DNA of 64,000 bases from Carnegiea gigantea (GCA_029747015.1 JAKOGI010000821.1:257501-321500); one strand, 5' to 3'; positions 20,876 through 34,585 are shown, numbered from the stretch's first letter. Notes: generated by a model from the sequence alone, not told the origin. Numbers and translations are program-made.

Positions 20876-23544
20876 GTACGGAGAAAAAACACTAGCTTTT
20901 TATTAATTAGGAAATATGTTGGTCTTACCTAAAAATGGAAAATGAAAGAATTTATTCCCATGCGTCTGTTAGCTATTATCATGAGTATGCTACCTTTTAA
21001 CTCCTTGGAATTTAGATAAACGACGGTGGTAGCAACTGATGCAGAATTATGTTAATATATGTATTATAGTTTCTTTATAAATTTATGTTTAGATACATTT
21101 GATCTGGCCATGATTGATAGATGATAAGCCATGATTACGACCTTAAAACTATGGATATAAATAATGAGGTCACTGAGTTCATGAAGGCATGCAAAATCTC
21201 ATGTGATTAATTTTCTCATGTGATATGCTATTTAATGACGTTATTTTTGAAAACCATATAGGAAACATAATTTCAATGTTTTTTTTAATTATGGATGCAT
21301 ATCTAGGGCTTGTGACTTGGCTAGAGATTTAACAATATGGTTTGACTATTGCACTTTTAGCTACTACTATGTATACATTCTCATTGATATGTTATTGGGT
21401 ACAGTAGACATAACATATAGTATATTCAAGATGTGATAGTTATCGAAAGATTTTCTGATGTTATGTTGTTGGATGTTTATGTAATTCTTATGAGTTTTAA
21501 TATATGCAATCTCGTATAGCCTGATTATATAAAATTAAGATTAGTAAAGATTAGTAGCTTCATAGACAACCATGTTCTAACTTTATTTTAATTTTTTCCT
21601 ACTAGAGGAATTCTCTCATATTATCAATCATCACCGGTGCGGCGAGCTCAACTAATGCATTGAACACAGTTGCCTACTTAATTATAAAATGCTATAAATT
21701 AAAATAGGGAGGATTCTACTCTTAATCTTTTGAAAATTTAATGTGAATATATCATTTTGTATGATTTATAGTCTAGTTGTCTTGATACATGAGAATATCG
21801 ACTTCTAATTGCGTTTTAATTGTTGTGTTGTGTTATGATAAACTTATTTTCTTAACATGGTTGGTATCATAATAAAATTATTGGTGGTGATATGTTCTTA
21901 TGTATATGGGATTTCTGATCACTTGTACCATGTAGAATGACCAATGCAGATACATGATGACATGGTAAGTTCTAGGTTTGTAACTATATTATGATGATTC
22001 ATGCATTAGCATGGTTAGATGAATATTTGATTGAGTCATATTAATATGCAAATTCTATTAATGTCAACGTATTATTGTTGAACCTCTAAATGAATTGATA
22101 TGACTTGATTTCAAGGGTAATATTATTTAGTCTTATTATACAGGAGGAACATAGCTAATACGTTATATTGGTTATAACATATGCATATAAATTGAAGTTG
22201 GATCTGTAATCACAAATTTGGGGTGCTCTATAATTTATAAAATTCTATTGTTTGTAAATAGCATTGGGTTCGGTTAATTGTATCATTGTCATTGTTTCAG
22301 ATGATGATCATTTATTTTTTAACGGAGTTAGCATCCCATTTGGTTACAACAATGAATTTTAAATTAATGCTACAATTGTAGGGGTTCTCTGCATTTGAAT
22401 CATGTATTTACAGATCATGGCATGGAATTTTGATGGCAAATATTTATATGCATCTTTGTTGAGATAAGACCAGACGAATGTGGGGGGTTAATGGCCTAAT
22501 AACAATATGTGGTTGTGAGTGCACATGTAAGTTATAGAACAAAGGTTACCATTGATGTTTGGATATCTATATAATGGACCGTTCTACAGGATTTGACTTA
22601 TGTTGAGTACTTCTTTTGGCCAAGAATTAAATTATTGAGGGCAGACTTTAGAAATTATTCATGCTTCTCTATGATAGTGTTGTACTACTATTGAGCGTAA
22701 TTTTTAGATGTTTAATCTTGTGTGGTTATTACTATACAAGTTGTAGACCCTCAGAGAATAGATTAAATAAAAGCATATATGTATTGTTGAGATATCTTAT
22801 ATTAAATTTTTATCTTGTGACACAGAATTGTTGAATCTTGATGCATCCAAAGATGGTGATGGCACAACTAACTAAACATATGCTACAATGAGGCCAAATG
22901 GGCATAAAATAAAGATTCGCTTCAAGCCAACTATATCATTAGCATGTTTCCATAAAGAAAAATATGGCATTATAAGCTAATAATATCATCGAAGGGAATG
23001 ATATTGGAGCCTAAAAGTAAGTCACCATAGTGGATACCCATCTTCGTGGAATGGAGATGCCATGAACGAAGTTCAACAAATAATAACAAAATTGTTAAAT
23101 ATGGGTGACTTGGGAGAGAGCAATTATTTTACAAGCATAAATTATTAAATGGGGATTTTCTGGGTCCCATTCCTATTGTGACAAAGTGCTCTTCATGTGA
23201 CATTTAAGCTTGAGGTTATATTCTTCTTAATGAATCCAAAGGCATGTGTTTTGCAGGGTACTTTAGTTACATATCACCCTTGAAGGATTCACCTAAGTGA
23301 GTGTAGCAGTGAAGTCACCTCTATGGGAAAGTGGGCAATTCCATAATGACACTCATGATACGAGATTAGTTGTGCATGACAGAAAGACGCATGATCGAAA
23401 CATGCACCATTGACCAAACCATATTGATTATCTGTATCATATGTGTGGTGGTTTGAAATCTAGCCATAGGGGCCTTAGTTTAAGACATCTATATGTCACT
23501 ACCATCTTATAGAAGAAAAACCACTTACACTAAGTGTAGCTTCA
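20876..23544. other. AT-rich intergenic DNA
   Basis: A 2.7-kb stretch without any convincing open frame. A purine-rich tract (GTGGGGGGTTAATGG, about 22482) might be a remnant of an LTR element, but I find no terminal repeats. Confidence 0.4.
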
Positions 23545-25021
23545 AACCCTGGCCTGTGGCCTGCTTGCCTCTCTCTCCTCACTCACTCTCCCTTCTCCCA
23601 TGTCGACCTGAAGCACGGTCTTGTGCCTCCACCCAACTCCTTCTCTGTCTCAGTTTCACCTTATTTCTCCGCATGGGCCTGCCTTCCACACGCAGCCCAT
23701 CAGCGCCCAACAGCCAGCCCCTTTCTCTCTTCCCCTTTCCTTTCTCTAGCCCGTAATGGGCTTATCTTCCGAACATATCTGCTACGGCCCAATGACTTGC
23801 TTGACCATCGGCTCCAATAATTCAACCTAAAGTTTTCATTTTTGAGAGCGAATTCAAGATAACTTAGTCAAAGCTAATTAATTTTGATTAATTGTTAGCT
23901 TAAAACTAGCCCTTTTTCCTGCAATTTAATAGCCAAGAATTGATTGAGATTAATTCTTCATTAATTTTTTTGGGCACAAAAAAGGGTTGGATTTCGACTA
24001 TAAAAAGGGGTTATGAGTTGGAGCAATTCGTTCATCTATTCATCCATCCACTCATTCACCATTCAAGCATCCAAGTATTCTTCCATCGTCCTTCTTCTAC
24101 TTTTTTTTTAGATAGTAGAGAATCTTTTGTAAGAAAAAATCATTTGAGTTGATGGGTTTATAAGAAAATAAGCTTTGTTAGCTATTTTTCTCTTCTCTTC
24201 TCATCTCGTTGGTGAATCAAACTTGAGAGGTTGTGCTTAATTATATCATTTTGTGTAATTGAGTACTGAAGTTTGGGCATAAGAAATGAAATATACCAAT
24301 TTCATTGGTGTTTTTGCTAACTATGGTAAGCTAGAATACTCTTCTGAGATTGGGATGGATCCTTAATAATAATATTGCTTTGATAATTTCTTATGGGGTT
24401 ATTTTTGTCTTTTTAATTGCATGATTTGAGTTTACTTGAACTTAACCTAATTATGCATCTATGGTTTATTAATGTTAATTACAATAGTTTAATTTGCTAT
24501 CTCAAATGAATATTAGACCTTGTAGGCTAATATGATGATTATGTAATTGAACTTATAATTATAGTTGTTGGAATTAAATAATTTATATCAGAAATTAGAT
24601 GAGTTATGTCTAACAAGAATGACTTATGCTAAACCACTTGATAAATAATCTCATTTGATAATTACAATCATCTTTTTAATTTATGGCCTAATACTTGTAG
24701 TATAAGTTGAACAAGAGACAAATTGAACCCTCATTTGAATTAGTAATTCAATAATTGCATCAATGGTGAAATCCAAAATCCAAAATCTTTCTCCTGTTTG
24801 ATTCTCTCCACTTTCTTGACTCATTGACTCTTATTTTTTTCTGTTAATTTATAGTGATAATCGAATTCCTAAATTGCACTATTATTTATAATTGGAAAGG
24901 CTAAATTGAAGATCACTATTGCTTCTTGTGGGATCAACATCCTATACTTGCTACTCTACAATCAACCTTGTACACTTGCAAGTAAAAAAGGGTTTTAAAA
25001 CTGAACATAAAATCCACATCA
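23545..25021 (+). repeat. Left (5') LTR of the Athila element, truncated
   Basis: Aligns with about 32465-33947, from the GGCCTGCTTG region to the terminal CACATCA. Sequence before 23545 is unrelated to the first 380 bp of the right LTR, so the 5' part is missing. Confidence 0.85.
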
Positions 25022-25498
25022 ACTTTTGGGTAATGTAGCGGGGAGCAAATAGTGATTTTTGAATTTTCTCTTCTTTTTATTCTTTTTAAATTTTTTTCCC
25101 ATATTGTACACTAATCTAACAATTTTATTTATTTCTTTGTTTATCAACCCCCATCCCTTTTATTTCATTATTTCATTTGATTTTATTCTCCAATCCCTCC
25201 TAGTCTAACCATTTTATTTTTGTTCTTCATATTCCCTTTTAATCTAACTCCATTCTAATTTAATTTAATCTAATCTAACTCTTTTATTTCTGTTATTTTG
25301 TTTATTTCATCTAATCTAACAATCTCCTTCCCTTTTATTTCCTTTATTCTGTTTTTGTTTTTTTATTTTTTTATTTTTTTATTTTTTTTGCACTTTTCCC
25401 CGCTCCCTCAGACCATTCTTTTATTTATTTATTTTTTCCACTTCTTTTCTTCTTATTTCATTTGGTGGTTATTGTGATGGTGATTTCATATTGTTCTC
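25022..25498 (+). other. Primer site and pyrimidine-rich leader of the Athila element
   Basis: The PBS-like sequence at about 25024-25049 is followed by 430 bp of T-rich leader (many TTTTATTT runs) before the gag region. No frame is visible. Confidence 0.6.
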
Positions 25499-26920
25499 TT
25501 GATTGCTTGTGGGTATATGCATGGTAGACATTCTTCATCCTTAGATCTCATAGAATATAATCCTGAAATTAAACGTTTTCTTTGTCAGATAAGAGCTAAG
25601 AAAAGTGAATCTAAGGAAAAGATAGCTGAAGAACAAATCCCACCAGCTAAGCAACTTAATGAGCATCTTACTCCTGCCACCTATGGCTCACCAACTAGAA
25701 TGCGTATGCTAACGTTACGGGGCCATTTGAGATTAAACGTTCTTTTATCTAAATGCTCCCGTCGTTTTTTATGGGCTAAAGTCTTAAAATCCTTTTAGGC
25801 ATGTTGATGCATTTTTAGAGATTTGTTCCACTGTGTTTTTGAATAATATCTCTAATGATGCTCTTTGCTTGTGGTTTTTCCCTTTTTTTTTGAAAGATAA
25901 AGCTAAAGCTTGGTTAGATACCAAGACAAGTATCACCACTTGGGATCAGATACAAAAGAAATTTTTGAAAAAGTTTTTCTCTATTGGTAAACTAACTACC
26001 TTAAGACGTGCTATAACCACTTTCTCACAAAATAAAAATGAGCAATTTCATAAAAGTTAGGAAAGGTTTAAAGAGTTTTTACGAAGTTGTCCTTACCATG
26101 AGGTCCGTATGTGGCAACTTGTCCAGAGTTTCACTTTAGGTTCAATGAGCACAATAAATAAATAGTTGATGCATCTTGTGATGGTAGTTTCATGTGCAAA
26201 ACTCCAAAAGAAGATGGAGAATTGTTTGAATATTTGAGTGAAAATTCATACTTGCATGCTACTTCCTCAAATTCTAATTTGCCTAGACAATTAGGAAGTA
26301 ACTGGGGGATTTAGGTTTCACATTCAATTGACCTTTCTAGTAAAGTTGATACCTTAACTAAGAAATTTGATTAATTATTGTACATGAATAAAGTGTCTAA
26401 TGCCCCTTCTATGGAAGATGTGTTCTCGATTTGTGCTAGTCCCATGCATACTTTTGTTGATTGTCCTTGTATTGGTAAGTCTGACTGTGTGACTGAACAA
26501 GTAAATGTTACCTAAGGATCCTCAATCCAACAATCCTTATTCTACTAACTATAATCATGGTTGGAGGAATCATCCTAATTTTTCACGGAAATCTCAAAAT
26601 GTTGAGAAGCCTCAAGCCTGGTCTAGCAGACCTTCCCCTCTTGGTTTTCAAAACTAGAGATATGGTCCTTCTCCTTCCCATCAAGCTCCATTTGGGAGCT
26701 CTGATATAGACAAGGTAATTTCTACCCTTGGTATCTTGACTTCTGTTGTGTAAAATGTTGATTGGAAGGTCCAAGAAATTGAGTCTAAAATACATATTGT
26801 TGACTCTCACTCACAATTTATAGCTAAGTTAGAAACACAACTTGGGCAACTAGCCATAGCTATAGGTAAAAGAGAAGAATAAAAACTTCCAAGTCATCCC
26901 ATACAAAAGCCTAAAGGCCA
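25499..26920 (+). pseudogene. gag: Gag region of the Athila element
   Basis: Pieces in several frames. At 25499-25700 there is an N-terminal part. At 25800-26060 the capsid part has LEICSTVFLNN, FFLKDKAKAWLD and FLKKFFSIGK, the Athila gag pattern, followed by TAG and then ERFKEFLRSCPYHE. A zinc knuckle CSICASPMHTFVDC (C-x2-C-x4-H-x4-C) lies near 26430-26470. Stops and shifts break it throughout. Confidence 0.8.
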
Positions 26921-27262
26921 AAAATTTGAATAATTAAAAGCTATAGTAGTTTTCAAGAGGGGCAAAAAAGTAGATAACAAGGTGATAGGGAAGGAACATG
27001 ATAAAGAGGAAAGACTTAAGGCCATGAAGTGCGATCTTGAATCTAAAAAGGAAAATAACCCATCCCCTTCTCTTGTTATGTTTGACGCCATTTTAGCATA
27101 TAAGCCAAGGGTGTCTCACTCTCAAGCTTTGGATGCGCCATTGCCTTCCAAGAAAGATAAGCTAAAAGATGACATCCTAGAGACCTTCAAGCAAGTTAAG
27201 GTCAATCTTCCTATCTTGGAAGCAATTGGCAGATCTCGACCTATGCTAAGTTCCTTAAAGAC

Positions 27263-27646
27263 ATGTACACTTATAAAAGAAAATCTAAAGATGACAAGTC
27301 TAAAAAGATTCTTCTAAGTGAACAACTGAGCTCGATTTTGAATTGTGACACTCCATCTAAGTTCAAGGATCCCGGTGTCCCCACTGTCTCTTGTTATATT
27401 GGCAATCACAAAATTAGAAGGGTACTTTTTGATTTGGGTTCTAGTGTTCATTTGATACCATATTCTGTTTACTTAGAGTTGAGATTGGGTGAACTAAAAC
27501 CTTCTAACTGTACCATTCAGTTTGCCAATAGGTCGGTTAGGACTCCTAGGGGGAGAATAAATGATATATTGGTTCAGATTGATAAAGGATTCGTTCCTAC
27601 TGATTTTGTTGTGTTGGACGTGGACCCTAGTCATGCTTCTAAGTAA
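27263..27646 (+). pseudogene. Aspartic protease region of the Athila element
   Basis: A 127-codon open stretch. CYIGNHKIRRVLFDLGSS carries the catalytic D in a DLGSS motif, as is usual for Athila, followed by HLIPYSVYLELRLGE and a second half with VLDVDPS. Length and motifs fit a complete protease domain. It is cut off from RT by stops downstream (27647-27980). Confidence 0.8.
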
Positions 27647-28329
27647 GTCCTTCTTATTTTAGCATGCTCCTTTCTAGCCACAGGTAATGCCACCATTAAC
27701 TGTAGGTTAGGAATAATGGATGTTTCGGTCATGAACATGAGGGTAAGGCTTAACATTTTTAAAGCTTCTTCTCAACCTATGTTTAAAGATGAATCTGAAT
27801 GCTTTTTTATGGAAGTGATTGATGAAATGATTGAAGAAGCTTTACCTACTAATCTAGGCAATGATCCTTTTTAAACCTGTATTTCCCATGGGAATTTGAG
27901 ATAGTTTGACTTAGGAAGTACAATAGATGAGATAGATTTTACTCTAGATTTTACTCCTCATCTTAAGTCTTCCTTTTGGGTGTCCACTTATGAACCTCTT
28001 CCCCCTTTGGCTAGTTCTCGTATGCCACTTTCTGTTGTGTCCCCGCCTAAGCTTGAGTTGAAACCCCTCCCTGATTCACTCAAGTATGTGTTTCCAGGTC
28101 CTAAAGGGACCCAACCTATTATTATATATTCTATTTTATCTTATGATCGAGAGGAAGAGTTGATTCATATATTGTATCATCATAACGATGCTATTAGGTG
28201 GTCAGTTCCTGATTTGAAAGGGATTAGTCCCACTATTTGCATGCATAGAATTCATTTAGAGGACAAAGCCAAACTTGTTGGGAAAATGCAATTTAGACTG
28301 AACGCTCACATGAAAGAAGTTGTCTAGAA

Positions 28330-29600
28330 AGAGGTGGTAAAGCTTTTAGATGCAAACATTATCTACCCTATTTCTAATAGTTAATGGATCAGTCCAGTTT
28401 AAATAGTCCCTAAAAAGTCTGACACAACTGTGGTGAAGAAAAATGATGGTGAGCTAATTCCTATGAGACAGACCATAGGGTGGAGAGTGTGCATTGATTA
28501 TAAAAAGTTGAATTCTATAACTAGAAACGACCATTTTCTGCTCCCATTCATCGATCAAATTTTGAAAAAATTAGCTAGACACAGTTTTTATTGCTTTTTA
28601 GATGGGTATTCTGATTACAACCAAATACCTATATATCTTGAGGACCAAGAGAAAATGACCTTTACATACCCATCATGCACTTTTGCCCATCGGAGGATGC
28701 CTTGTGGGTTGTGTAATGCACCCTCCATACTCCAAAGATGCATAATGGCCACATTTTCTAATTATATTGATAATTTCATGGAAGTGTTCATGGATGCTTT
28801 CTCTATTTTTGGTTCTTCTTTCGATGTATTTTACGAATTTATCCACTATGCTAAAAAGATTGTAAGAAGTGAATCTGGTATTGCGTTGGAAAAAGAGTCA
28901 TTTCATGGTCTAAGAATGGATTGTTTTGGGACATAAAGTGTCGAAAAAAGGGATTGAGGTTGATAAAGCCAAGGTTAATTTGATTTCTAATCTGCCTATG
29001 CCTTCTTCTATGAAGCAAGTCAAATCATTCCTTGATCATGCTGGTTTCTATAGGAGATTTATTAAGGATTTTAGAAAAGTGGCTCGCCCACTTACTAATC
29101 TCCTTACCAAAGATGCTCTTTTTGTGATAGATGAGTCTTGTGTGAAAGTTTTTGAAAAGCTTCGATCTTTGTTGGTGTCATCCCCTATTGTGCAGCCCTA
29201 ATTTTTCTCATCCGTTTGAGATTATATGCGATGCATCTGATTTTATTATTGGGGCTGTTTTGGGTTAAAGGGTGAATAGAATGCCTCATATCATATATTA
29301 TGCTAGTAGAACTCTAACTGACGCTCAACAAAAATTATTCAGCTACTAAAAAGGAGTTGTTAGCTGTGGTATTCACGGTTGATAAATTCCGTCCATATCT
29401 TTTGTGTTCGAAAGTGATTGTGTTTACTGATCATACTGCATTAAAACACTTGTTGGCTAAGAATGAAACTAAACCTTGACTCATTTGATGGATTTTATCG
29501 CTCCAAGAGTTTGATGTTGAAATAAAACATAGGAAAGGTTTTGAAAATTCAGGTACAGGCCACTTGTCTAGAATCTTTACTGAATATACTAATAACTTAG
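28330..29600 (+). pseudogene. Reverse transcriptase and RNase H of the Athila element
   Basis: RT block: VCIDYKKLNSITRNDHF, LDGYSDYNQI, RMPCGLCNAPS and FMDAFSIFG. The last is the catalytic box, where the second Asp of the usual F-x-DD is Ala, so RT is inactive. A shift near 28925 leads to 28926-29201 (AGFYRRFIKDF), then RNase H pieces (EIICDASDFIIGAVLG, YASRTLTDAQ) to about 29600 with stops. Confidence 0.85.
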
Positions 29601-29699
29601 TTGGATTTTCTGACCACTTTCCTAATGAACATCTATTTGCTGTGTCACATTCTCCTCGACCATGGTTTGCTCACATTGTGAACTACCTTGTGACGGAAA

Positions 29700-30830
29700 A
29701 GATTCCTCCCCATTAGTCCAAACAGGAAAAAGATAGTTCTTCTCACAAGTAAGACATTACCATTGGGAAGATCCTTATCTTTTCAAGCATTGTCCTAACC
29801 AAGTGGTACGTAGATGTGTCCCCGAGAGTGAAATTTATAGTATTCTAACCTTTTATCACTCTTATGCCTATGGCGTTCACTTTGGAAATCATAGGATAGC
29901 TGCTAAAGTCCTACAAATTGGGTTCTTTTGGCGCACTCTGTTTAGAGATGCTCATTGATTCTATCTTGCTTGTGATTATTGTCAACGTACACGTGCCCTG
30001 TCCCGTTATGATATGGTGCCCCTTTCCCCTATTCATTGTTGACATATTTGACGTGTGTGGTATTGATTTCATGGGTCCCTTTGCCCTATCCTTTGACTTT
30101 GTATATATATTGATTGTTGTTGATTATGTGTCAAAGTGGGTGGAAACTCAGGCTACTATGATCAATGACCACAAGGTTGTGGTCAAGTTTGTGAAAGAAT
30201 GCATTTTCTATCAGCATGGTACCCTTAGAGCGCTGATTATGATGGAGGTAGTTATTTTTGCCACCGCTTTTCTTAAAAAGTATTCTATGACTCACAAAGT
30301 AGCTACCTCTTATCACCCTTAGACTAGTGGCCAAGTTGAGGTGTCTAATCGCGAGATCAAGTCAAACGATTCGGCTCGATAGGAAAGACTGTTCTTTGAG
30401 ATTGCATGATGCTCTTTAGGCCTATCGTACTGCTTTAAGACTTCCACAGGGATGTCTCCTTATCGGCTTCTTTTTGGTAAGGCTTGTCACTTACCAGTTG
30501 AATTAGAACACTATACTTTTTGGGCTATCAAAGCTTTTAATTTTGGTGTGAAACAAGTGCGTTCTAACCATAGGCTTCAATTAAATGAGTTGGATGAATT
30601 GCGTAATAAAGTCTATGAGAATGCTAAGATTTGTAAAGCCAAAACTAAAGCTTTTTATGATAAAATGATTTTTCATAAATCTTTTGAACCTAATCAGAAG
30701 GTTTGGCTTTTTAACTCTAAGTTTAAACTGTTTCCTAACAAGTTGAGATCTAGATGAGATTTTCCTTTTATTGTCCAACAAGTGTTTCCCTCTGGGGTGG
30801 TCCAAATTTTGGATCCCTAAGATGGTTGAG
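29700..30830 (+). pseudogene. Integrase of the Athila element
   Basis: The zinc-binding part is near 29855-29990 (HFGNHRIAAKVL, CDYCQRTR). The core is at 29918-30322 (GIDFMGPF in a shifted frame, VVDYVSKWVE). The C-terminal part is at 30452-30757 ([29 protein letters not shown]), followed by TGA and FPFIVQQVFPSG. The match to Athila integrase is strong, but it lies in several frames. Confidence 0.85.
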
Positions 30831-32085
30831 TCCTTATAGTTAATGGCTGATGTTTAAAACCAATTGTCACTCATGAAATTGAGTCTGGTTTGATTGAGCC
30901 CAGTTTGATTGAGTCCATCAAGCTAGTAGACTCTGTTTACTACGATTAGTGGATGGGACCTTGTCGGGCTGAAGACATAAAACTCAGTACTTGTGGGAAG
31001 CAACCTAATTTTTTTAGGTGAGTTTGAGTCTTTTGTAATCTTTTTCTTTTTGGTGTGCTTGTGTTTTTGGGTGTGATTCTTTACTTGATTTTTGGCTTTT
31101 GTGGTTGGTAATGGTTGTAAAGGTGCTTTGGGAGTTTAATTGTTGGGCTTATATGAAAATAATTTCTTCATGCTATCAGGTTATGTTGCTCTTTTCTCCA
31201 TTTCTCTCTATTATTTTTTTCTATATTAAGGACAATGTAAGGTTTAGGTGTGGGAGGAAGGCAAAATGAAAATTTTGAGGATAATATAAACTTGAAAATC
31301 TTTGGGTGAATTTGATTTTGGGAAGAGTTTGAGTGTTATGATTATGCAGTTCTATTCTTATTATGTGGATTTGATTCATGTGATACATGCTCATTAAAGA
31401 TTATTTCTAACTTTGACTAGTCAAAAGCCAAATTTTTTGCTATGCTAACGCCACTACGTAATTGATTTTGAGTTTGGGATATAACCATTTACAATGTCGT
31501 TATGAGTATTTAATAAGCATTGAGTTCTCCATTGACTTTTCAATCAATAAATAAAATAAATTGAATTAATCAAGTTTTGATTATGGTACCAATGTTCAGG
31601 TTCTATCTTTGTCCAAAACTTTAATCGCCTAAATATGTACTAAGTGCTTCTCTGAGTGTTATCTTTATTCATATCTTTATCCACTCAAGAGAGTACATCG
31701 AATCAAGTAACTTTTGAAAAAATTCAAAGCCTAAAAAAATTCGAGAAAAAGAGAATAATAATTTGATTAGAACTGTAGACTTGATTTTGAAGTTGCTCTT
31801 GTAATTTTTGTTATGTGATATGAAATTTTATGCTTACGGTTTGTTACATGATTTTGTCGTGTATTTAATTTGCTAGAATCTTGGCCTATTGACTTAGTTG
31901 AAGTTAGAAATCTTTGATAATGAGTTGTGGGTTGGTAGTGAATTGATGTATATGATTTTGAGTGGACAGGTGTAGTCGGATACTTGATCTCTTCCCTAAT
32001 CCTGTTTTACTTGATGAGTTGAATGAATATATACATTATTGTTATTTTTTGCTCGAGAACTAGTCAGATTTTGGTGTGGAGGAGT
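30831..32085 (+). other. 3' non-coding region of the Athila element
   Basis: T- and G-rich sequence with no env-like frame that I can see. GGTTTAGGTGTGGGAGGAAGG (about 31240) resembles the final purine tract GGTGTGGAGGAG at 32073-32084 and may be a secondary tract. Confidence 0.5.
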
Positions 32086-33947
32086 TGATAATTCATATTT
32101 TATATGTAATTTTATCCTTCATTTCACTTACTTTTAAGTATTTGAAATATATTTTTATGAATAAATAATACATATTTTATGTCATTTCCAAGTAAAAATA
32201 GACATATAAGAATTTGGGTAGAACTGATCAATTCTACTCGGATCCACTATATTTGCAATGCCCAGAATCCAAGACCAAAAGACGGAAAAAAGAATAGAAA
32301 TGATATTCAACGTTTGGGCCTGTTTCTGCTGCCCAGACGGAGGCCCAGCTTCGCCGTCGGTCCAACATCACTCTCTCAGTCAGCCGCTTAGGCCGGTTCT
32401 TCAACGCGGCCCAGCTAGCACAATGTCCAAGCCCTAGCCTTCCCCTCTTTCTCTCGTTGTATGTGCCTGACCCGCGGCCTGCTTGTCTCCCTCTCCTCAC
32501 TCACTCTCCCTGCTCCAGTGTTGGCCTGAAGCCCGGTCCTATGCCTCTACCCAGCTCCTTCTCTCTCTCTCTCAGTCTCACCTCATTTCTCCGCATGGGC
32601 TTGCCTCCCACACGCGGCCGATCAGCGCCCAATAGTCAGCCCCTTTTCCTCTCTCCCCTTCCTTTCTCTAGCCCGCAATGGGCTTATCTTCTCAATGTAT
32701 CTGCTGCGGCCCAATGACCTGCTTGCCCATAAACTCCCATAATTCAACCCAACAACCAAGTTTTCATTTTTGAGAGTAAATTCAAGATGATCTAGTCAAA
32801 GTTGATTAATTTTAATTAATTATTAGCTTAAAACTAGCCCTTTTTCATGCAAATTAACAGTCAAAAATTGATTGAAATTAATTTTTCATTAATTTTTTTG
32901 CGCACCAAAAGGTGTTGGATTTCCACTGTAAAAAGGGGTTATGGGTTGGAGCAATTCATTCTTCTATTCTTCCATCCACTCATTCACCATTCAAGCATCC
33001 AAACATTCTTCCATCTTCTTCTTCTATTTTTATTTTTAGATAGTGGAGAGTCTTTTGTAAGACAAAAATCATTTGGATTGAGGGGTTTAGAAGAAAATAA
33101 GTATTGTTAGCTATTTTTCTCTTTTCTTCTTATCTTGTTTGTGAGTCAAACTTGAGTTGTGCTTAATTATATCATTTTTTGTAATTGAGTACTGAAGTTT
33201 GGGCATAGGAAGTAAAATATACCAATTTCGATGTTGTTTTTGCTAAGTATGGCCGGCTAGAATGCTCTTCTAGGATTGGGATGGATCCTTGATAATAATA
33301 TTATTTTACTAATTTCTTATGGGGTTATTTTTGTCTTTTGAATTGCATAATTTCAGTTTATACTTGAACTTTACCTATTTATACATCTTAATACTATTGT
33401 TTATTTATGATGATTACAATAGCTTAATATGCTATCTCAAATAAATATTAGATATTGTAGGCTAATATGATGATTATTTAATTAGACTTAAGATTATAAT
33501 TGTTAAAATTGAATAATTTATACTAGAATTTAGATGAGTTGTGTCTAAAAAGAATGATTTATGTCAAATCACTAGATAACTAATCTCATTTGATAATTAC
33601 AATCATATATTTAATTTATGGCCTAATGCTTGTAGTTTAGGTTGAACAAGAGACAAATTAAACCACCATTTGAATTAGGAATTCATTGGTGAAATCAAAA
33701 ATCAAAAATCTTTCTCCTATTTGATTTCTCTCTACTTTTTTGACTCATTTACTCTTATTTTGTTATGTTAATTCATACTGATAATCGAATTCCTGAATTG
33801 AACTATTCTTTATAATCGAAAAGGCTAAATTAAAGATCGCAATTATCTTTTATGAGATCAACACCCTATACTCACTAGTCTACAATTAACCTTATGCACT
33901 GGCAAATAAAAAAAGGAGTTTTAAAACTGAATATAAAATCCACATCA
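32086..33947 (+). repeat. Right (3') LTR of the Athila element
   Basis: Starts TGATAATTCATATTTT after a purine tract and ends CACATCA; 1862 bp. It aligns with 23545-25021 over its last ~1480 bp with numerous differences, so the insertion is old. Confidence 0.85.
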
Positions 33948-34365
33948 ATTCATCGAACATGTAGTGGGCAAAGTAGAAATCATCAACACAAACGTGGGGC
34001 ATTGGGGCTAAATCATGATTCAATTAACATAATTGGCATTAATCCCAACCCAAGTTGGGAGATTAGCCACGAAACATATTAAGAATGACCAAATCAACCA
34101 CTATAATAACAAACATGATTTTAATTTCCCAAAAACCGTAGAAAACAATGCTAAGAGGCAGAGAGGGTTGAGAAGCAAACTTGAATTAACCATAGTGCAA
34201 GCAGCAAAACAATTTTCAGTGATGATAAATTCAATCAGTAAGGAACTCTAAAAGTCTTCTACCAAACCCTAAAAATCGCTCTAAAAAAGTGCCTTGAAAG
34301 AAGAGGCCAAATATGTCGCCTCAATATAGTCCGAAAACTGATTTAATGTGCGCAATCTGACGGGG
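33948..34365. other. Intergenic DNA
   Basis: No gene seen. It is bounded by the Athila LTR and the palindromic tandem repeat. Confidence 0.4.
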
Positions 34366-34585
34366 CGCATGGTTGTGCTTTGATGCACGGCTAGTCGTGC
34401 ACAATTTCTGGGCTCAGAATGCACGGTTGTGCAAAAGCGCACGGCTAGCCATGCAGCTATATAGGAACTTTCTACCTCAAGTGCATAACTGTGCAGAATA
34501 CACATGGCCAGTCGTGCATGTCCTACAACTTTTTAGGAATTATGCATAGTCATGAAAAAGTGCACGACTAACTATGCAGATCTTG
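34366..34585. repeat. Four-unit palindromic tandem repeat
   Basis: Four units with a period of about 54-62 bp, each with two palindromic motifs 17-19 bp apart. Motif starts are 34366/34384, 34420/34437, 34482/34501 and 34543/34561. The best are TGCACGGCTAGTCGTGCA (34384-34401) and TGCACGGTTGTGCA (34420-34433). Linkers are less conserved. Confidence 0.8.

Larger units (their letters stand above)
23545..33947 (+). mobile_element. Decayed Athila-lineage Ty3/gypsy element
   Basis: The right LTR is 32086-33947. The left LTR is 23545-25021 and lacks about the first 380 bp. A degraded Athila-type primer site (TTTTGGGTAATGTAGCGGGG) follows the left LTR, and the purine tract GGTGTGGAGGAG precedes the right one. 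Internal order is gag, protease, RT, RNase H, integrase, with the Athila-style DLGSS protease and an integrase tail ([19 protein letters not shown]). All coding parts have stops, so it is not autonomous. No target duplication can be tested because the left end is missing. Confidence 0.88.

Noticed and set aside
34281..34505. Cysteine-rich 74-codon frame on the minus strand
   Set aside because: It is the translation of the palindromic tandem repeat and has no independent evidence.
34366..34585. CRISPR-like array (short palindromic repeats with spacers)
   Set aside because: Plant nuclear context, repeats are imperfect and paired, spacers are themselves repetitive.
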